NCBI GenBank assembly: GCA_022695795.1
Contig: MU404059.1
Coordinates: forward strand, 310,001-374,000
Origin: Biscogniauxia marginata
Taxonomy: Eukaryota > Ascomycota > Sordariomycetes > Xylariales > Xylariaceae
DNA length: 64,000 bases
Direction: 5' to 3'
Both the position numbers and the translations under genes were made by a program. How positions within the stretch are numbered: position 1 is the stretch's first letter; the number at the start of each line of letters is the position of its first letter. The notes under the pieces are model-generated. The model made no database searches. It was not told where the DNA came from and saw only the letters and a list, made by a program, of their open reading frames with translations. Below, one piece after another: positions 11,304-22,641 of the stretch.

Positions 11304-14297
11304 GAAGGGTGGAAAGGAGTCAAAATTTACGTATGAGGAGGAGGTGTCTGGGGGGGTGTGGTTTATAGCTTATAATTCTTGATCGAAACCGTTACATACC
11401 ACAGTTATCGTTGCTATGGCAAAGGCTATTGGCGGAAGGGTTTATTAAGTAGATACTTTATCGTATGTACGCTACTTTGCTCCGCATCCGTGTCTACTAC
11501 TTAGAAGAACTCTAGTCCTTCCTGGAGTATTCAAGAAGCTTGAAGGGAGAAGGGGAACATAGGAGCAATAAATTACGAAATCGAATATCTACATTCCCCA
11601 TCAGCTATCATCAGTGTCGTACCAAGATATAAAGTTTCTACAGGAACTGTCTCGCTCGGGCCCGAAGTCACCCCCTTAATTTGCGATCTTCAATCCTACT
11701 ATATGCAGTAAGCTATGCGAGGATAATCACGATCCTTTCAATCCCGAGATAAAGGGCTGGCCTTTTCTAGGTACATCGGCTTACCCTTGCTACCCTGACA
11801 GCCCGGCCCAGCCTTGTTTACAAATCTTACATCTAGGGTTAGAAAGAAACTGCAGCGCAATTTTTGTGGAGACACCAGTGAGACAAGATGAGTAGGTTTT
11901 CCTCTTTTTTTTTTTTTTCCCTTCTTTCTCTTTCCAATGAGAAAAATAAAAAGGACGGAAGTTTTTTGGCGTCTTTTTATTTTTCCTCAGAGAGGGGAGA
12001 GGGGGGGAGGCTAGCGTGATCCATCTGGTCCCTCTATTAAAAGTCACGGGCTGCTTGCTGCTGTGCCAAGCACCCTGTGATAAAGGCCAACTTTAGGTGC
12101 GAGTTTAGAGAGAGAGAGGTGGGTTGCGTGTGCGTGTGCCAGTACGAGTACGTGTGTGTATGTGTGAGTGTAAGCCGGGTAGAGACGAGAAAACGAAAGA
12201 CACGGATTGGAGAAAAAGAATGCGAGCTTGAGACCTTTTTTTTTTTTTTGGCTTTTCTTGTTCCTCGGCGGGAAAGGCGGAAACTCTGTGGTCATCATGC
12301 AAAGCTCTTTCGTGTGTCTTGGTGTGCGGTACCACATACATATATATGTTCGACTAGTATATGTTCAAACCCCCTTTTTCTTCTCTTCTCTGTGTCTTGC
12401 ACTCTCTTCACTGCCTTGTTTTCCCCTTTGCTTATCTCTCGTTCGTAGCCTCGGATGCATTGCATCACTAGTAAGATGTGATAGCTAAGCTGAGTCGCGC
12501 ATATTCGGTGGCGACCTGTTAAGCAAAGAGGCGAGGAGAAGAGAAAAAAAAGCCCCAACACCAGATTACACGCCTACACGGGAACGGTTGGCTAGTAAAT
12601 TGACAACAAGTCTTACCTTGGTAGCTTTCTGTCCCCATCATACCATCACAAAGGTTGTGATATGTAATAAGTTGCCTTGTGATTGAAACCTACATGTGCG
12701 CGTGCTCCGTTAAGTGAGATTACATATAACAATAAGGCGAGGGAGACGGATGACACCTTGGTTAGCCCGATTTCTTGTAGTATACGGATTGATCTGGACA
12801 AAAACCCGACTTATTTGATTACAGCTCGACTTCGTTTCATTCTGATTGGCGGTCAGCTCTCTATGCTACCATAGGCGAGGGTAATTATCGTAACGTACAG
12901 TACATTAGATATCTCATTACCGTGACTCGGGATGGCAATAGATAGAGTTAGCTGGTCTGCTGAGTTTGAGTTACAACTAAATAGGCCTAGAACGCTGCCC
13001 TTAAGCGGAGCCAGCGTAGCCGTGACACGGTCATGATTCGACGGGCGGCGCGACCGTTATACTAAAGGACGGCGGCTACCTGCCGACAAGCTTCACTGTG
13101 TTTCCAAATTGTCTCTTCAAGGCAGGCTGGGGCACAAACCAGGCAAGTGGCGGGACTGCCTATCGCGGATGGTCTTGGAGAAGGACTAAGGTCATACTGC
13201 AGCCACATCGACCGTATCGGCTCTGACAACAAGGCTCCGACGGCTCAAAACGAATGAGCATAAGGGGGTAAGCAGGGACCGAGGGGAGACGAGACCGATG
13301 GAGCGAGACCGGGTTGCAACGATATGTAGCCTACTTGCTGCGCATAGCTTAGCATACCTTAGCTTAAGTTTGGCACAGAGCTTCTAGGTTAGCCAGGTCT
13401 GATACAAAGGTTCGGCTTCGGCTTCGTTGCGACCATTTGCTATACTCGCTTTGGAGTAGTCGACGTGGGATGGAGGTCGGGATTGCGCAAGTCCGTAATC
13501 TGCGGCTTGCATGTTAATGTGGTGGTTCGGCAACAGGATATACGACCGGGCTGACGAGAGAAGGGGGGGGTTTTACCAAGAAAAAAATAGATATATGGAG
13601 TAGGTGGTATTTATAACAGCCGTAATAGAAAAGGACAATTGACCCTTCCTCCATTGGTCACCTTTTTTTCTCCCTTTTTCTCGTTTTTTTAACAATGGAC
13701 AATCCGACGGTCTTGTTGTCAGTGAAGGAAGGAAGTTTCCGGTCAATGTGTACATGCCCCTGCCTTTTCTATCGTTTCTCAATTTCTCTCAAATGGAAAG
13801 AACTGAAAACTATGACATGAGATACTCGTGCGTTTTTAATTGCGACTGCTGGCTTTCTTTTTCTTTTTTTTCTTTTGTGTCCTAAATCCTAAATGTCATC
13901 CAACCTCGGCTGGCCTCTCTCTCTCTCTTCCCTTTCTATTTAAAATTTTTATTTAATTAATTTTCCTCTCCTTCTCCCCTTTCTCGCCCTCTTCATCCAG
14001 TCCACTAACGAAACTCGGCCTGTTTTACTAGGTTCCTAATCTTAGGTATATAGCAAATGGATATCTCGTCCGAGACGAACACGCAATGGTCGGGTCTTAC
14101 TCATTAATAAGTTTCCATTATCTCCGATAAGAATCAGTCGCCACTGCCGGGTTTGCCTGTGCAGTTATTAGGTTTAGGTTGCCAGTGCTCGACAGCCGAC
14201 GGATAAATCGTAAGAGCGAGGCCCATCGCCCGTCATCAACCACATTCCGGAATTGAATTGAATCCATCGACGTTTTGTTTTCTCCCCCTACAACAAA
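11304..14297. other. Gene-free intergenic region
   Basis: Nearly 3 kb carries no coding sequence I can support. It includes several homopolymer T runs (about 11908-11920 and 12236-12250), a GT-rich stretch near 12121-12175, and pyrimidine-rich DNA at about 13650-13990 leading up to the RING gene, probably its promoter and leader. Open frames here are short and low in complexity. Confidence 0.55.
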
Positions 14298-15784
14298 ATG
14301 GCCAACCTTGGTTTCAGAGGTATAGATATATTTCTCCTTCCCTTGCCGTCTCCTCCTTTGTCTTTCACCATTGGCATCACCTCCCGGCATTTCCGTATCA
14401 AACTAAACCGACAGATAACGGACTAGACGCCGCCGACATCGTCGACTCCTTCTTTGACAACAGTGAATTATTTCCCCCGACCCCGACCGCGACCGGCTTC
14501 AGCCCCTTCGCCCAACAGCAGCACTCGAACCACCACCACTTCCACCAGCATCTGCCGTCTCTGCCGGGTTTAATTGGTGCTCAGTCCGACCCCTTCGCAT
14601 CCTTCGCCCCGTCCTATCGCAGCCTTCTCGACAGCGCCCTCCTGCCAACGCCACCTGGCGCCCCTCTCTCCCCTAACCGGCGCCGCGATCCGTTCACCTC
14701 GATATTCCCCGATTTCGCATTTCCCGCTTTGCAGCCCGGTCTCCCCGACTTCCGTCTGCCGTGGGAGCAACCCTCACACGGATATCGTCATTGTCCTTTT
14801 GCCCCGCTGCGAAACCAACAGGCGTCCACACCTCAACCCTCGCACGATATTCACTCCACAGCTTCCGCCACATCCTTACCAGAGCCAACCCTACCCCAAA
14901 CAAACCAACGCGCCACGAATAGTCGAGCCGCTGGCCGGGATCCGAGTGACGATTACTTCTTGGCTGCTTTGGCCACCGGTCACTTCTCTTCGCCCTCCCT
15001 TCCGCCCATCAGCAGTAGTCCTCGCCTGCCCACGAGACCGCAGCCTTCCAACCTACCGAAGCCCCTGGAAGTCGGTGAAGACATGTCATTATCTACGTCG
15101 CGGAGACGAAGATCAAGTAGGGGAGGCGTGGTTGACCTGACAAAGGAGGAGCCCGATTTTGACGCGCCGAACTACGGTATAGACCCCTCGACACCAGCCT
15201 TAACGATGCCGACCACCAGAAGACGAAACACCGCCGGTGCTACCCGCTCGAGTGGCGAGCCCTCGAGAAAACGACGGCCTTCTGCATCAACCTCTAGTCG
15301 ACCAGGTAAAACCAGGCGGAAAGAAACCTCCCGGAACGATCTTGCCTCCCCCTTCGACGACGATGAACAACCTGCGCTTCTAGAACATGACGTTCCCGAT
15401 AGTATCGACCTATCTAATGTCACCGAGGTTCCGAGGGTAGACAACCGGGTTAAACTAAGCAAATTTCAGTGCGTCATTTGCATGGACGATGTCACTGCCT
15501 TGACCGTCACCCATTGTGGTATGTCATTTGGTCCTCCCTACGTGCGGTTTCAATGTCAAGTTCCTTACTCTGTTCGCTAACATTTATCACAAATAGGCCA
15601 TCTGTTCTGCTCCGAGTGCCTCCACTCCGCCCTCCACATCGACAGCATGAAAAAGACATGTCCAGTCTGCCGGACGAAGGTGGATCTAAAGGACAAGAAG
15701 GGCAAGAATACAAAATCATATTACCACCTCGAGCTGAAAGTCTTGACAGCCACGAAAAAGGGCAAACGCCCAGCCGGCCAATAA
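14298..15784 (+). CDS. RING-finger protein with SUMO-interaction-like motifs, candidate SUMO-targeted ubiquitin ligase (3 exons, 437 aa)
   Basis: Exons are 14298-14319, 14415-15518 and 15597-15784. A 22-nt first exon encodes MANLGFR and joins at phase 1 to DNGLDAADIVDSFF. The second intron interrupts the RING between C375 and H377. The C-terminus has a full C3HC4 RING: C360, C363, C375, H377, C380, C383, C397 and C400. Upstream lie two hydrophobic/acidic motifs of SUMO-interaction type, VVDLT (246-250, followed by KEEPD) and IDLS (338-341). Most of the protein is disordered, rich in Pro, Ser and Gln. C-terminal RING plus SIMs is the layout of Slx8/Rfp/RNF4 SUMO-targeted ubiquitin ligases, which act in the nucleus on SUMOylated proteins during DNA repair. 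The RING is clear and the STUbL role is inferred. The next gene is the convergent CLC transporter. Confidence 0.85.
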
Positions 15785-16944
15785 CGACGTGTGGGGAAGT
15801 AGAGCATTTCCTATCCTTCCAGCGTGATGAGGATACAGGTGGAAAGAGAACGGATGTAGGATAGCGGCAGGGGGCAAGGACAAGGGCAAGGGGTAGAAAT
15901 GGCTGGCACATTATCCTACTAAGCGATGAACGTACTGCAAATCTCTTTTAAGGATTTGTGTCTCGGCTCACGCGGACTCGGCATGTCGGGCGGAATTCGT
16001 TGGGTTCTTATTCCCACATCATCGTCATCGTCAACAACAACCGACAGCAAGTAATGTGGATTATTAAGGCATGCATATACCAAAGCATATGGTGGGTCCT
16101 GGGAGTGTATCTTCTATGCATCGGGTGGGGAGTTCATCATATTCGTTTGCCGGGAGAGAGAAAGAGAGATACCCCCTTTTCTATATGTTTTACTCCTACC
16201 GTTTCGGGAAAGGACGAGGTCAAATCGATCGGTTTTTGCATTCTATCCTCTCCTTTCTTTTTTCTTTTTCCCTTATTGTTCTCTCTTCGTTCCATACACC
16301 CTTCTTCTGTGTGGCTTCGCTACATTCCTCGGGGACCACATTAGAGAGAGAAAAAACATAGGGGGAGGTCGTCATATAGTGCCTACGATGGCTGAGGAGA
16401 GAGATGGGAGATGAGAGGGAAGAGACCAAGCACACTAGAAGAAACTCAACATTCGGGTAGTTCCAACACCGGCCTCGCGCTGTCGTCCTCGTTATCAGAG
16501 AATAATAACTGATAAGAGGCGAAAGGAAAGAAACAAACAAATAAACAAGAAAAATATATGCGAATGCTATCCTCATGAAAAAAAACTTTTATCCCTCAAG
16601 CCTCTTCGGTTCGTATATCTTGCGCACAAGGTGATTCGATAGATCCACCCTACCTAGGAATTATCTCGGGAACAAAGTCTTCAGTACTCTAATATAGTAA
16701 GGACCCCATCTAAGAGGAGACATGCCAACTTTCACGTCACTAGAATAATCCCCTCATTCCACTCCTCTCAGGATTCAATAATAGATAATAATATTAATGT
16801 TATTATTCTATTCTCCATCTTCCCCCCATATATACATCTTAACCCTGACGCCTAACCGCTGTAAAACGTTAATTCCCATATACACAATTAGGAGGTAAAG
16901 GGAGGAGATCATGTAATCAGTTTCTTCTGCATATATATATAACC
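15785..16944. other. Intergenic region between convergent genes
   Basis: A 1.16-kb stretch lies between the stop codons of the RING and CLC genes. It is AT-rich and TA-rich towards its right end (about 16680-16880) and contains no coding sequence I can support. 3'-UTRs and polyadenylation sites of both genes should lie here. Confidence 0.5.
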
Positions 16945-19900
16945 CTACAGAATCCCACTCGACCGATCATCGTCGTCGTCGTCGTCGTCGTCGTCGAGAG
17001 ATTCAACCCCACTATCGCTCGCCCCCGGTACTCCTCTCCCTCCTCCTTCCCTCCCGCCCAGCAGCCCACCTCGTTCCTCCGCCGCGGCCCCCACAACATC
17101 GACTTCCATCGCCGCGGCCGCAGCTCCTAGCCCACCAGCAGCGGCCGCCGCCGCAATACCGCCGCTGCTGCCGTCTCCGCGGCCGCGCCTCATCGCCTCC
17201 TCGGCGCCGTTGAGCACGTGCCAGCAGTCCTTCTTGGTGAGGAGGCCCTGCAGGACGCCGCGGTCGCAGAACAGGACGTAGCGGAGGCCGAGCTTCTGGA
17301 AGTACGAAACGGCGAGGTGGAGGCTGCTGCGGGAGGGCAGAGCGAGCGGGGTCTGGTCCATCCAGGGACGGAGGTCGAGGGTGGAGCGGGGGTCGGCGAG
17401 GGGCTGGTGCGAGAAGAAGGTCTCGGTCTCGGGGGGCAGGGAACGCGGGGGCCGGGTGCCGACGTCGAGGTTGTAGGCGAGCTCGGCGCGCGAGATATAG
17501 CCGAGCAGGATGGCGTCGCGCGGGTCGCTGACGACGGGGAAGCCGCGGTAGTCGCACGAGTCGAGCACGGAGCGCAAGCTGGCGATGGTGTGGCCCGTGG
17601 CCGTCAGGACTACGAGGTCCTCGATGCGCGTCATGATCTGGCCCGCGGGTATGTCGGGCACGTGCTGGGCGCCACCGCCTTCGTCGCCCGAGTCGAGGAA
17701 CGGGTACTCGTTGAAGTGGATCCAGGACTCGTAGATGCCACGCCGCGAGAACGCGTCGCCCACCCATTTGGACAACATCACCGCCACCATGATGGGCAGC
17801 ACATATGAGAGTGCGCCCGTCAGCTCGAACATGATAACCACGATGGACACGGTCAGCCGCGTCACGCCCGCCAGTGTCGCCGCGGCCCCGATCATAGCGT
17901 ATACGCCCGGTGTCACACAAGGGACGTCGCGATCGCACGTGCTAAAGGCGAAAAAGTCGGGTTGGCTGCGCTGCCAGATCTCCATGATGATGCCGACGGC
18001 GCGGCCAGAGAGGGCACCGATGCACATCGAGGGCAGGATGATGCCCGCAGGGATCTGCAGGCCGAACGTGATAGCCGCGAGGAAAAAGCCGAGAACGGCG
18101 GCGAAGAGGAGGAGCACGATGGTCTGGGCCGTGGCCGCCCCGGTCTTACAGAGACCGAACGGGTCATCTAGCACGATGGCACAATCAGTGAAGAGCGAGG
18201 AGACAAGTTCACTCGATTGCGCTCGCATGTAGAAGTTGGGGTAATTGATGAGCGCGGTGAGGAGGGCCACGCAGCCCACTTGGGTGAGCGGTCCGGGGAG
18301 CCAGGTAGCCGACTTCTTCCACTGAGCGACTTTCATGTTCGCCTTGATAAAGAGCCCGCCGTAGAGTCCACCTAGGATGCCGAGAAAGGCGAAGGGTATT
18401 ACTTCGAAGCCGTGCCACCCAGTAGTGAACTTCACCTGATACAACACAAGTTGACCAGAGCGAAAGGGGTCGAAGGCCTGGAGCACAACCGCCGCTGTCA
18501 TAGCGCATACGAAGCTTTGCCACATCGTCTTATCCGGAAAGTAATAAGATAGCTGCTCCAAGCTGAATAGTACCCCTCCTATAGGAGAGCCAAAGGCGAC
18601 AGATATTCCCGATGCTGCCGCAGCTGATAGCACTTCTCGCTTTCGTGCTATATAAGGTCAGCAGGTGGCCGTACCTCAGTATCAATAAGCTCGCTTGCCT
18701 TCATTTGTGTTGATATTTGGGAATAGTTTGATAAACAGATTTGCACAACAGCATGCCACATGGACCAAGGGGCCTTCTTTTCCCAGCCACATCCCAGATG
18801 CGACAGAAAGGCACTTCTCGTAATCAGTAGAGCACGATAACTAGGATCGTAATTCGTAGCGTACCAGTCCCAAAGACTTTGTGATCAGTGTCCAACCCCC
18901 TAGAAAACGTCGAATGACAAAACCTCCCAATACCGTCTTGATCTCGGGTATACCACTATGCTTAGCGTAAATCGCGTACTCCTTGACTAGAAAGCCCGCG
19001 CAGAGAGCAAATGTAACCTCCGGGCCCAGTCAGTCTCAAGGATTCAGGGGGGGTAGTTGATGATTGAGGGCGAGCATCGGGACTTACAGAAAGCAACAAA
19101 AAGAAGAAATACTCTATGAACCACTTCCCACTTGCAGACCCTATGCCAAGAGCTGCGGCCCATGGCTTCCATCCCATGCATTTGTCGCCTTGATCGTAGC
19201 CCAAACAGCAAAACTGTTTGTTCAGATAGAAGGCGCCGCCATCGGGACCGGGGGAGCAATACCCCGTCTTGATATCTCCCAGCCAGTCCGACGCGACGTC
19301 GATGCCGGCTGCGAGCGCACCCACGGCCATTCCTGTGAGAATAAGAGTGACCCATACCTGGCTAGAATCTAGTAGCTGTCGTATGTAACCAACGAACCCT
19401 GTAGCGCTCGAGTATAGCACCCGTAGTCTCTGGCGCTCCTTGGTGTATTCGAATATCCAATCAATGGCCGTCAGATCCTCGTAGCCCACTCTCCTCCCGG
19501 GTCCCTCGACGTACCAATCGAGCGGCATTCCGTCCTTCGGCCCGCTCGACGGTAGCGAGCTCCCCTCGTTCCTACTTGGATGGATTCCCTCTAATCTTGT
19601 CGGCGTGGCCGCGCCCGAGAGAGGAGGGTCCCGCGACGAGTGTGATGATCCCAGGCGGTTCCCCGTCAAGGCAGAGAGCACGCGGCTCGGCTGGGAGAGG
19701 ATGGATTGCTTCTGCCTCCTCTTGAAGCTCATCGGCGGCTCTTGTCCCCCCTCATCGTCTAACGGGTCGTCGCCCAGAATGTCGTGATCGACATTGTTGA
19801 CATCGACAAAGAGATCGAGTTCGTCGTTTTCCGGGCCGTCGTGGTAGTTGCGGGCGGCGGGCGGTATCGGCACGTTGGGGGATCTTCTCGCGGCCGAGGA

Positions 19901-19960
19901 GGACGATGACGACGAGCCCTCCTCATCGCGCGTGTTTATGAAATTCCTGCTGCTTGCCAT
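16945..19960 (-). CDS. CLC-family voltage-gated chloride channel/antiporter (4 exons, 947 aa)
   Basis: Exons on the minus strand are 19960-19088, 19017-18865, 18813-18699 and 18647-16945. The first two introns are GT-AG and phase 0. The third begins GCAAGC (GC-AG, phase 1). CLC signatures are present: SGIPE (about residues 312-316), GKEGP (353-357, with the gating glutamate E355) and GIILP, the GxFxP variant. A cytosolic N-terminus of roughly 200 Ser-rich and acidic residues precedes the first membrane helix. Two CBS domains follow the membrane part ([11 protein letters not shown]...VLLGY-like and [11 protein letters not shown]...LLTKKDCW). The tail has poly-Ala, poly-Gly and a ten-Asp run. 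The closest known type is yeast Gef1 of Golgi/endosome membranes, which supports copper loading and iron uptake. Whether this one is channel or exchanger cannot be read here. The start is the first in-frame ATG; the frame extends upstream only to a TTG. It is divergent from the neurochondrin-like gene. Confidence 0.93.
16966..16996. repeat. Trinucleotide repeat (ATC/GTC)n coding for poly-Asp
   Basis: About ten consecutive ATC/GTC triplets on the plus strand read as Asp codons (GAC/GAT) on the minus strand, giving a run of ten aspartates near the end of the CLC protein. Such runs vary in length between strains because of replication slippage. Confidence 0.9.
18648..18698 (-). other. GC-AG intron in the CLC gene
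   Basis: This 51-nt intron starts with GCAAGC after an AAG exon end and closes with ATATAG. Using it joins ...NTNE to [14 protein letters not shown] in frame (phase 1), exactly as expected for CLC proteins after the GKEGP helix. No GT donor gives the same continuity. GC-AG introns make up around one per cent of introns in ascomycetes and require a near-perfect donor, which is seen here. Confidence 0.8.
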
Positions 19961-19992
19961 GCTTCTGAAGGCCCAGCGGCGCGATCTGCCAT
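19936..19992 (-). promoter_or_regulatory. Upstream ORF overlapping the CLC start codon
   Basis: An ATG at 19992 opens an 18-codon frame ([18 protein letters not shown]) that ends with TAA at 19936, past the CLC ATG at 19960 and in another frame. If the transcript begins upstream of it, ribosomes would have to bypass this start to make the channel. The transcription start is unknown. Confidence 0.45.
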
Positions 19993-20462
19993 GTCGCAAA
20001 TAAATAACGGCGTTGGTCCTCGGTATACGTTGCGATCAGCTCTAGTGTCGGTATTAATAGTGCATAGTAGTTAGTGGCAGGGATTGATTATAAAGGGTAC
20101 GCTAGAAATGAATGCTAGTGTACCAGATACCTTAGGTAACCTATGGAGGTAGGCTCATATCGATAAGGCCCCAGACGTCACAATCAGACGGCAGGTTACA
20201 CGGAGCCCAGCAATTAAGAGGTAGGTAGGTACCTACCTACCTGCTTGGGGTGGTACCTAGGCGCAGCTGCCAATTCTGTTACTAGAATGTTACCTACCTA
20301 CTTAATGTAAATCAATCAACCTCTGCTCCCAACTCGTAACCACACGCGGATATCAGACTTGGAACATCTCAACATTTCCGCTTAACGGGGTGGCAACATC
20401 ACAGTCTTTTCCATCACATCACATCACATTCATTACTATTACATTTAGCAAAGTCAGACAAG
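19961..20462. promoter_or_regulatory. Shared divergent promoter of CLC and neurochondrin-like genes
   Basis: About 500 bases separate the start codons of two head-to-head genes. The region holds a 24-bp perfect palindrome of TAGG/CCTA units (20219-20242), further GTACCTA repeats around it, and a TCACA microrepeat just before the right-hand gene (about 20415-20430). No defined transcription-factor site is assigned. Confidence 0.55.
20219..20242. repeat. Perfect 24-bp palindrome built of TAGG/CCTA units
   Basis: The left arm is A followed by GGTAGGTAGGT, and the right arm is its exact reverse complement, with no spacer. It sits in the middle of a divergent promoter. Similar TAGG/CCTA tracts recur at about 57353-57381 and 63726-63740, so this is probably a genome-wide motif that expands by slippage. 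Confidence 0.85.
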
Positions 20463-22641
20463 ATGGACTCCCCAACAGAATCGACGCTGATACCAAGGCA
20501 CGTGAGGGACCCCGTGCAAAGAATCAAGCCTCTGCTCAAAGCCAAAGACGATACCTCGAGATTCGTTGGCTTGACTCTTCTGAAGCAAGCCCTGGACACA
20601 TACCCCGAACTACAGGCAGATAAGGTTGAGATTGCTTCACTATGGCGCCACATCTCCCCCAAATTCCTCGACCGTCTGCTACACACGGGCACGAGGGTTG
20701 TAACGGAACAAAACCATGCTCGCGAGATGCTTGACTTTGCCGTCGGTGTCATCCGCGCCTTCACAATACTACAACCTAAGTTCGCCATCGGTCAGTCCTA
20801 TTTCGAGCGTATACCGAAGCTATCCGCCGCTCTTGTCTACAGGTATGATGCTCGTAACGACTACCTAGTAGCAAGTAGGTGGTGCGCGTGAGTTAACTTA
20901 TTCCCAGCACCAAGGAGACGACACAGAATATCGTCGACATCGTACTAGCGCTAGTACAAGATCGTCCAAATGCCAAAACCTACAGAGGTGCCGCATTCAT
21001 GGCTAAGCTCGACGTTAATACCTGGAATCTATTGATAGAGGTTACGCCAGACCACCACGACGTTTTCGCCATCTTTCACTGGACGTGGCTAAAGGGCACC
21101 GCTGGTCTGGAAGATCAGAAGGTAAGGAACGAAATGAGAGACAAAATCGACGCAGGTCTCCAGTCTTTTGTTTCCTCCTTTAAAGGATCTCCTTCAGCGG
21201 ATCTACTAATATTCATAACTGGCATCCTTCGTGGGCTCGACTCAGATGTGAGTTTTTGGGCAACCTGTTCACCCTCAGTCCTGTCTTCAGCTAATAGTGG
21301 CTCCAGTTAATACCACCAACCCCCGGATGGCTGGAGTCGGTTGTAATACTTATTAAAAAGATGTCTTTCGGTAAACAGTCGGAAAAGGAACGACGCGCAT
21401 ATACGACTTGCGCGGCTACGCTCTTGCTAGTTTACCCCCATCAGGCGCCTCAGTTGCTATTCTCGGACGACCCGAATTCTTCGAAGCCTTTCGCGTATTT
21501 CCTGATTACTATGCTACAAGTAGACTTCCACTCTACCGTCCATCTACTTTTGCCCATGACTAAAGAATCCAACTACCTCAAGGTCTCCCAGCGCCTCGCT
21601 TCCGCCCTCGAGGTGGTGTCGGCGTTCCTTGTTTATCTAATCGGCACAATAGATGATGAAGACCAATCCAACGTCGCAAAAACTGCAAGGCAGATGCGTG
21701 TCACCATATCGCCAGACAATATCCTCAAGATACGTACAGACATTGCTAGAACCATTGCTGAGGCCATGGAGTATCTTCGGGACCGGTGGGATGCCGTATT
21801 TCTAGCGAACAGGAATCGTAATCCCAGGACGATTGCCCAAAGTCAGCACCCTCCGGGCGAGGCCACAGAAAAGCTTGCCTGGGACGTAACTGAATTCAAT
21901 TTATTCGAGGACCCCATCACCCCAGCCGCCGTCGGTTTGATTTCGATCTGGCTTCGAGACGATGATGGGGCGGAGCTGAGAAAGCAGGGGGCAAACTTAA
22001 TGGACGTACTTGTGGAACTTTACCAGAGGAGCGTCTCCTCCAGTCCTGATAACCAGAAGATTCGGGATTTACGGATGCCTATCCTCTCGGCACTAGAGGG
22101 AATTCTTGAGACCACCGAGGGCATCGAGATGGCTAATGCCCATGATCTTTGGTCGTTCCTGTCCTTCGATCTGCGCAATATCCTGCAGGCTAGCGCAAAT
22201 GTGCAGGCCAGCGCAGATGTGCAGAATGGTGCAGATGTGCAGGATAGCGTAGACGTGCAGGACAGCGCAAATGAACATCCCTTAACCACGATAGACTATC
22301 TCCGCGGTCGCTTCATATGCCAGACGCTCCAGACGATTCTCAACCACGAAAGCAACACACGGCAAAGCTGGCTGAAAGTCGCGGACGATGTGGCGTTGTA
22401 CAAAGTGCCCCCCATAGAAGCCGACGCGGGCGACGAGCTCGTAAAGACGCTCCTCGAGTTCCAGATAGACGCGCTCCAGATCGCAGCGGAGTTGCTGCGA
22501 AAAGTGACCCCGCACCTCAAGATCACAAACATAAAGACCGTCGAGTGCCTCAAGGATGTCGCGGCAAGCATGACTCGGCAGTGGAATGCCAGCGACAACC
22601 AGACCCTACAGACAGTCAAGCAAGAGGTCGATTCTTTATGA
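20463..22641 (+). CDS. Neurochondrin-like (DUF1941) family protein (3 exons, 684 aa)
   Basis: Exons are 20463-20842, 20908-21247 and 21307-22641. The introns are GT-AG (65 and 59 nt), and the frame is continuous to the stop at 22641. The protein is predicted almost entirely alpha-helical, with Leu-rich helical repeats, no signal peptide and no membrane segment. The N-terminal pattern (PVQRIKPLLKAKDDTSRFVGLTLL, then LWRHISPKFLDRLL and REMLDFAVGVIRAF) resembles the neurochondrin/DUF1941 helical-repeat family. In animals neurochondrin is cytosolic and binds signalling partners. The fungal function is not established, and I assign the family from pattern memory only. An 18-bp minisatellite in exon 3 adds five VQASAD-like hexapeptides (genomic 22183-22272) in what looks like a loop. 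The gene is divergent from the CLC gene and borders the long gene-poor block. Confidence 0.75.
22183..22272 (+). repeat. Coding minisatellite, five 18-bp units
   Basis: Five head-to-tail units of 18 bp, with consensus GTGCAGGMTAGCGCAGAT, run from 22183 to 22272 with no gaps. Each encodes six residues of the type VQASAD/VQDSAN. The units differ at a few positions, so the array is not brand new. Because the unit is a multiple of three, copy-number changes keep the reading frame. Confidence 0.9.

Noticed and set aside
9983..11368. A 461-codon frame overlapping the MFS gene, extremely rich in Arg and Ala.
   Set aside because: It is the shadow frame of GC-rich coding sequence. The overlapping frame has fourteen membrane helices and MFS motifs.
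9486..15784. A secondary-metabolite cluster around the MFS transporter.
   Set aside because: There is no polyketide synthase, peptide synthetase, terpene cyclase, P450 or cluster regulator nearby. The neighbours are POLG and a RING protein.
17012..17938. A 308-codon Arg/Pro-rich frame within the CLC gene.
   Set aside because: It is an out-of-frame shadow of the CBS-domain exon with no ordered sequence features.
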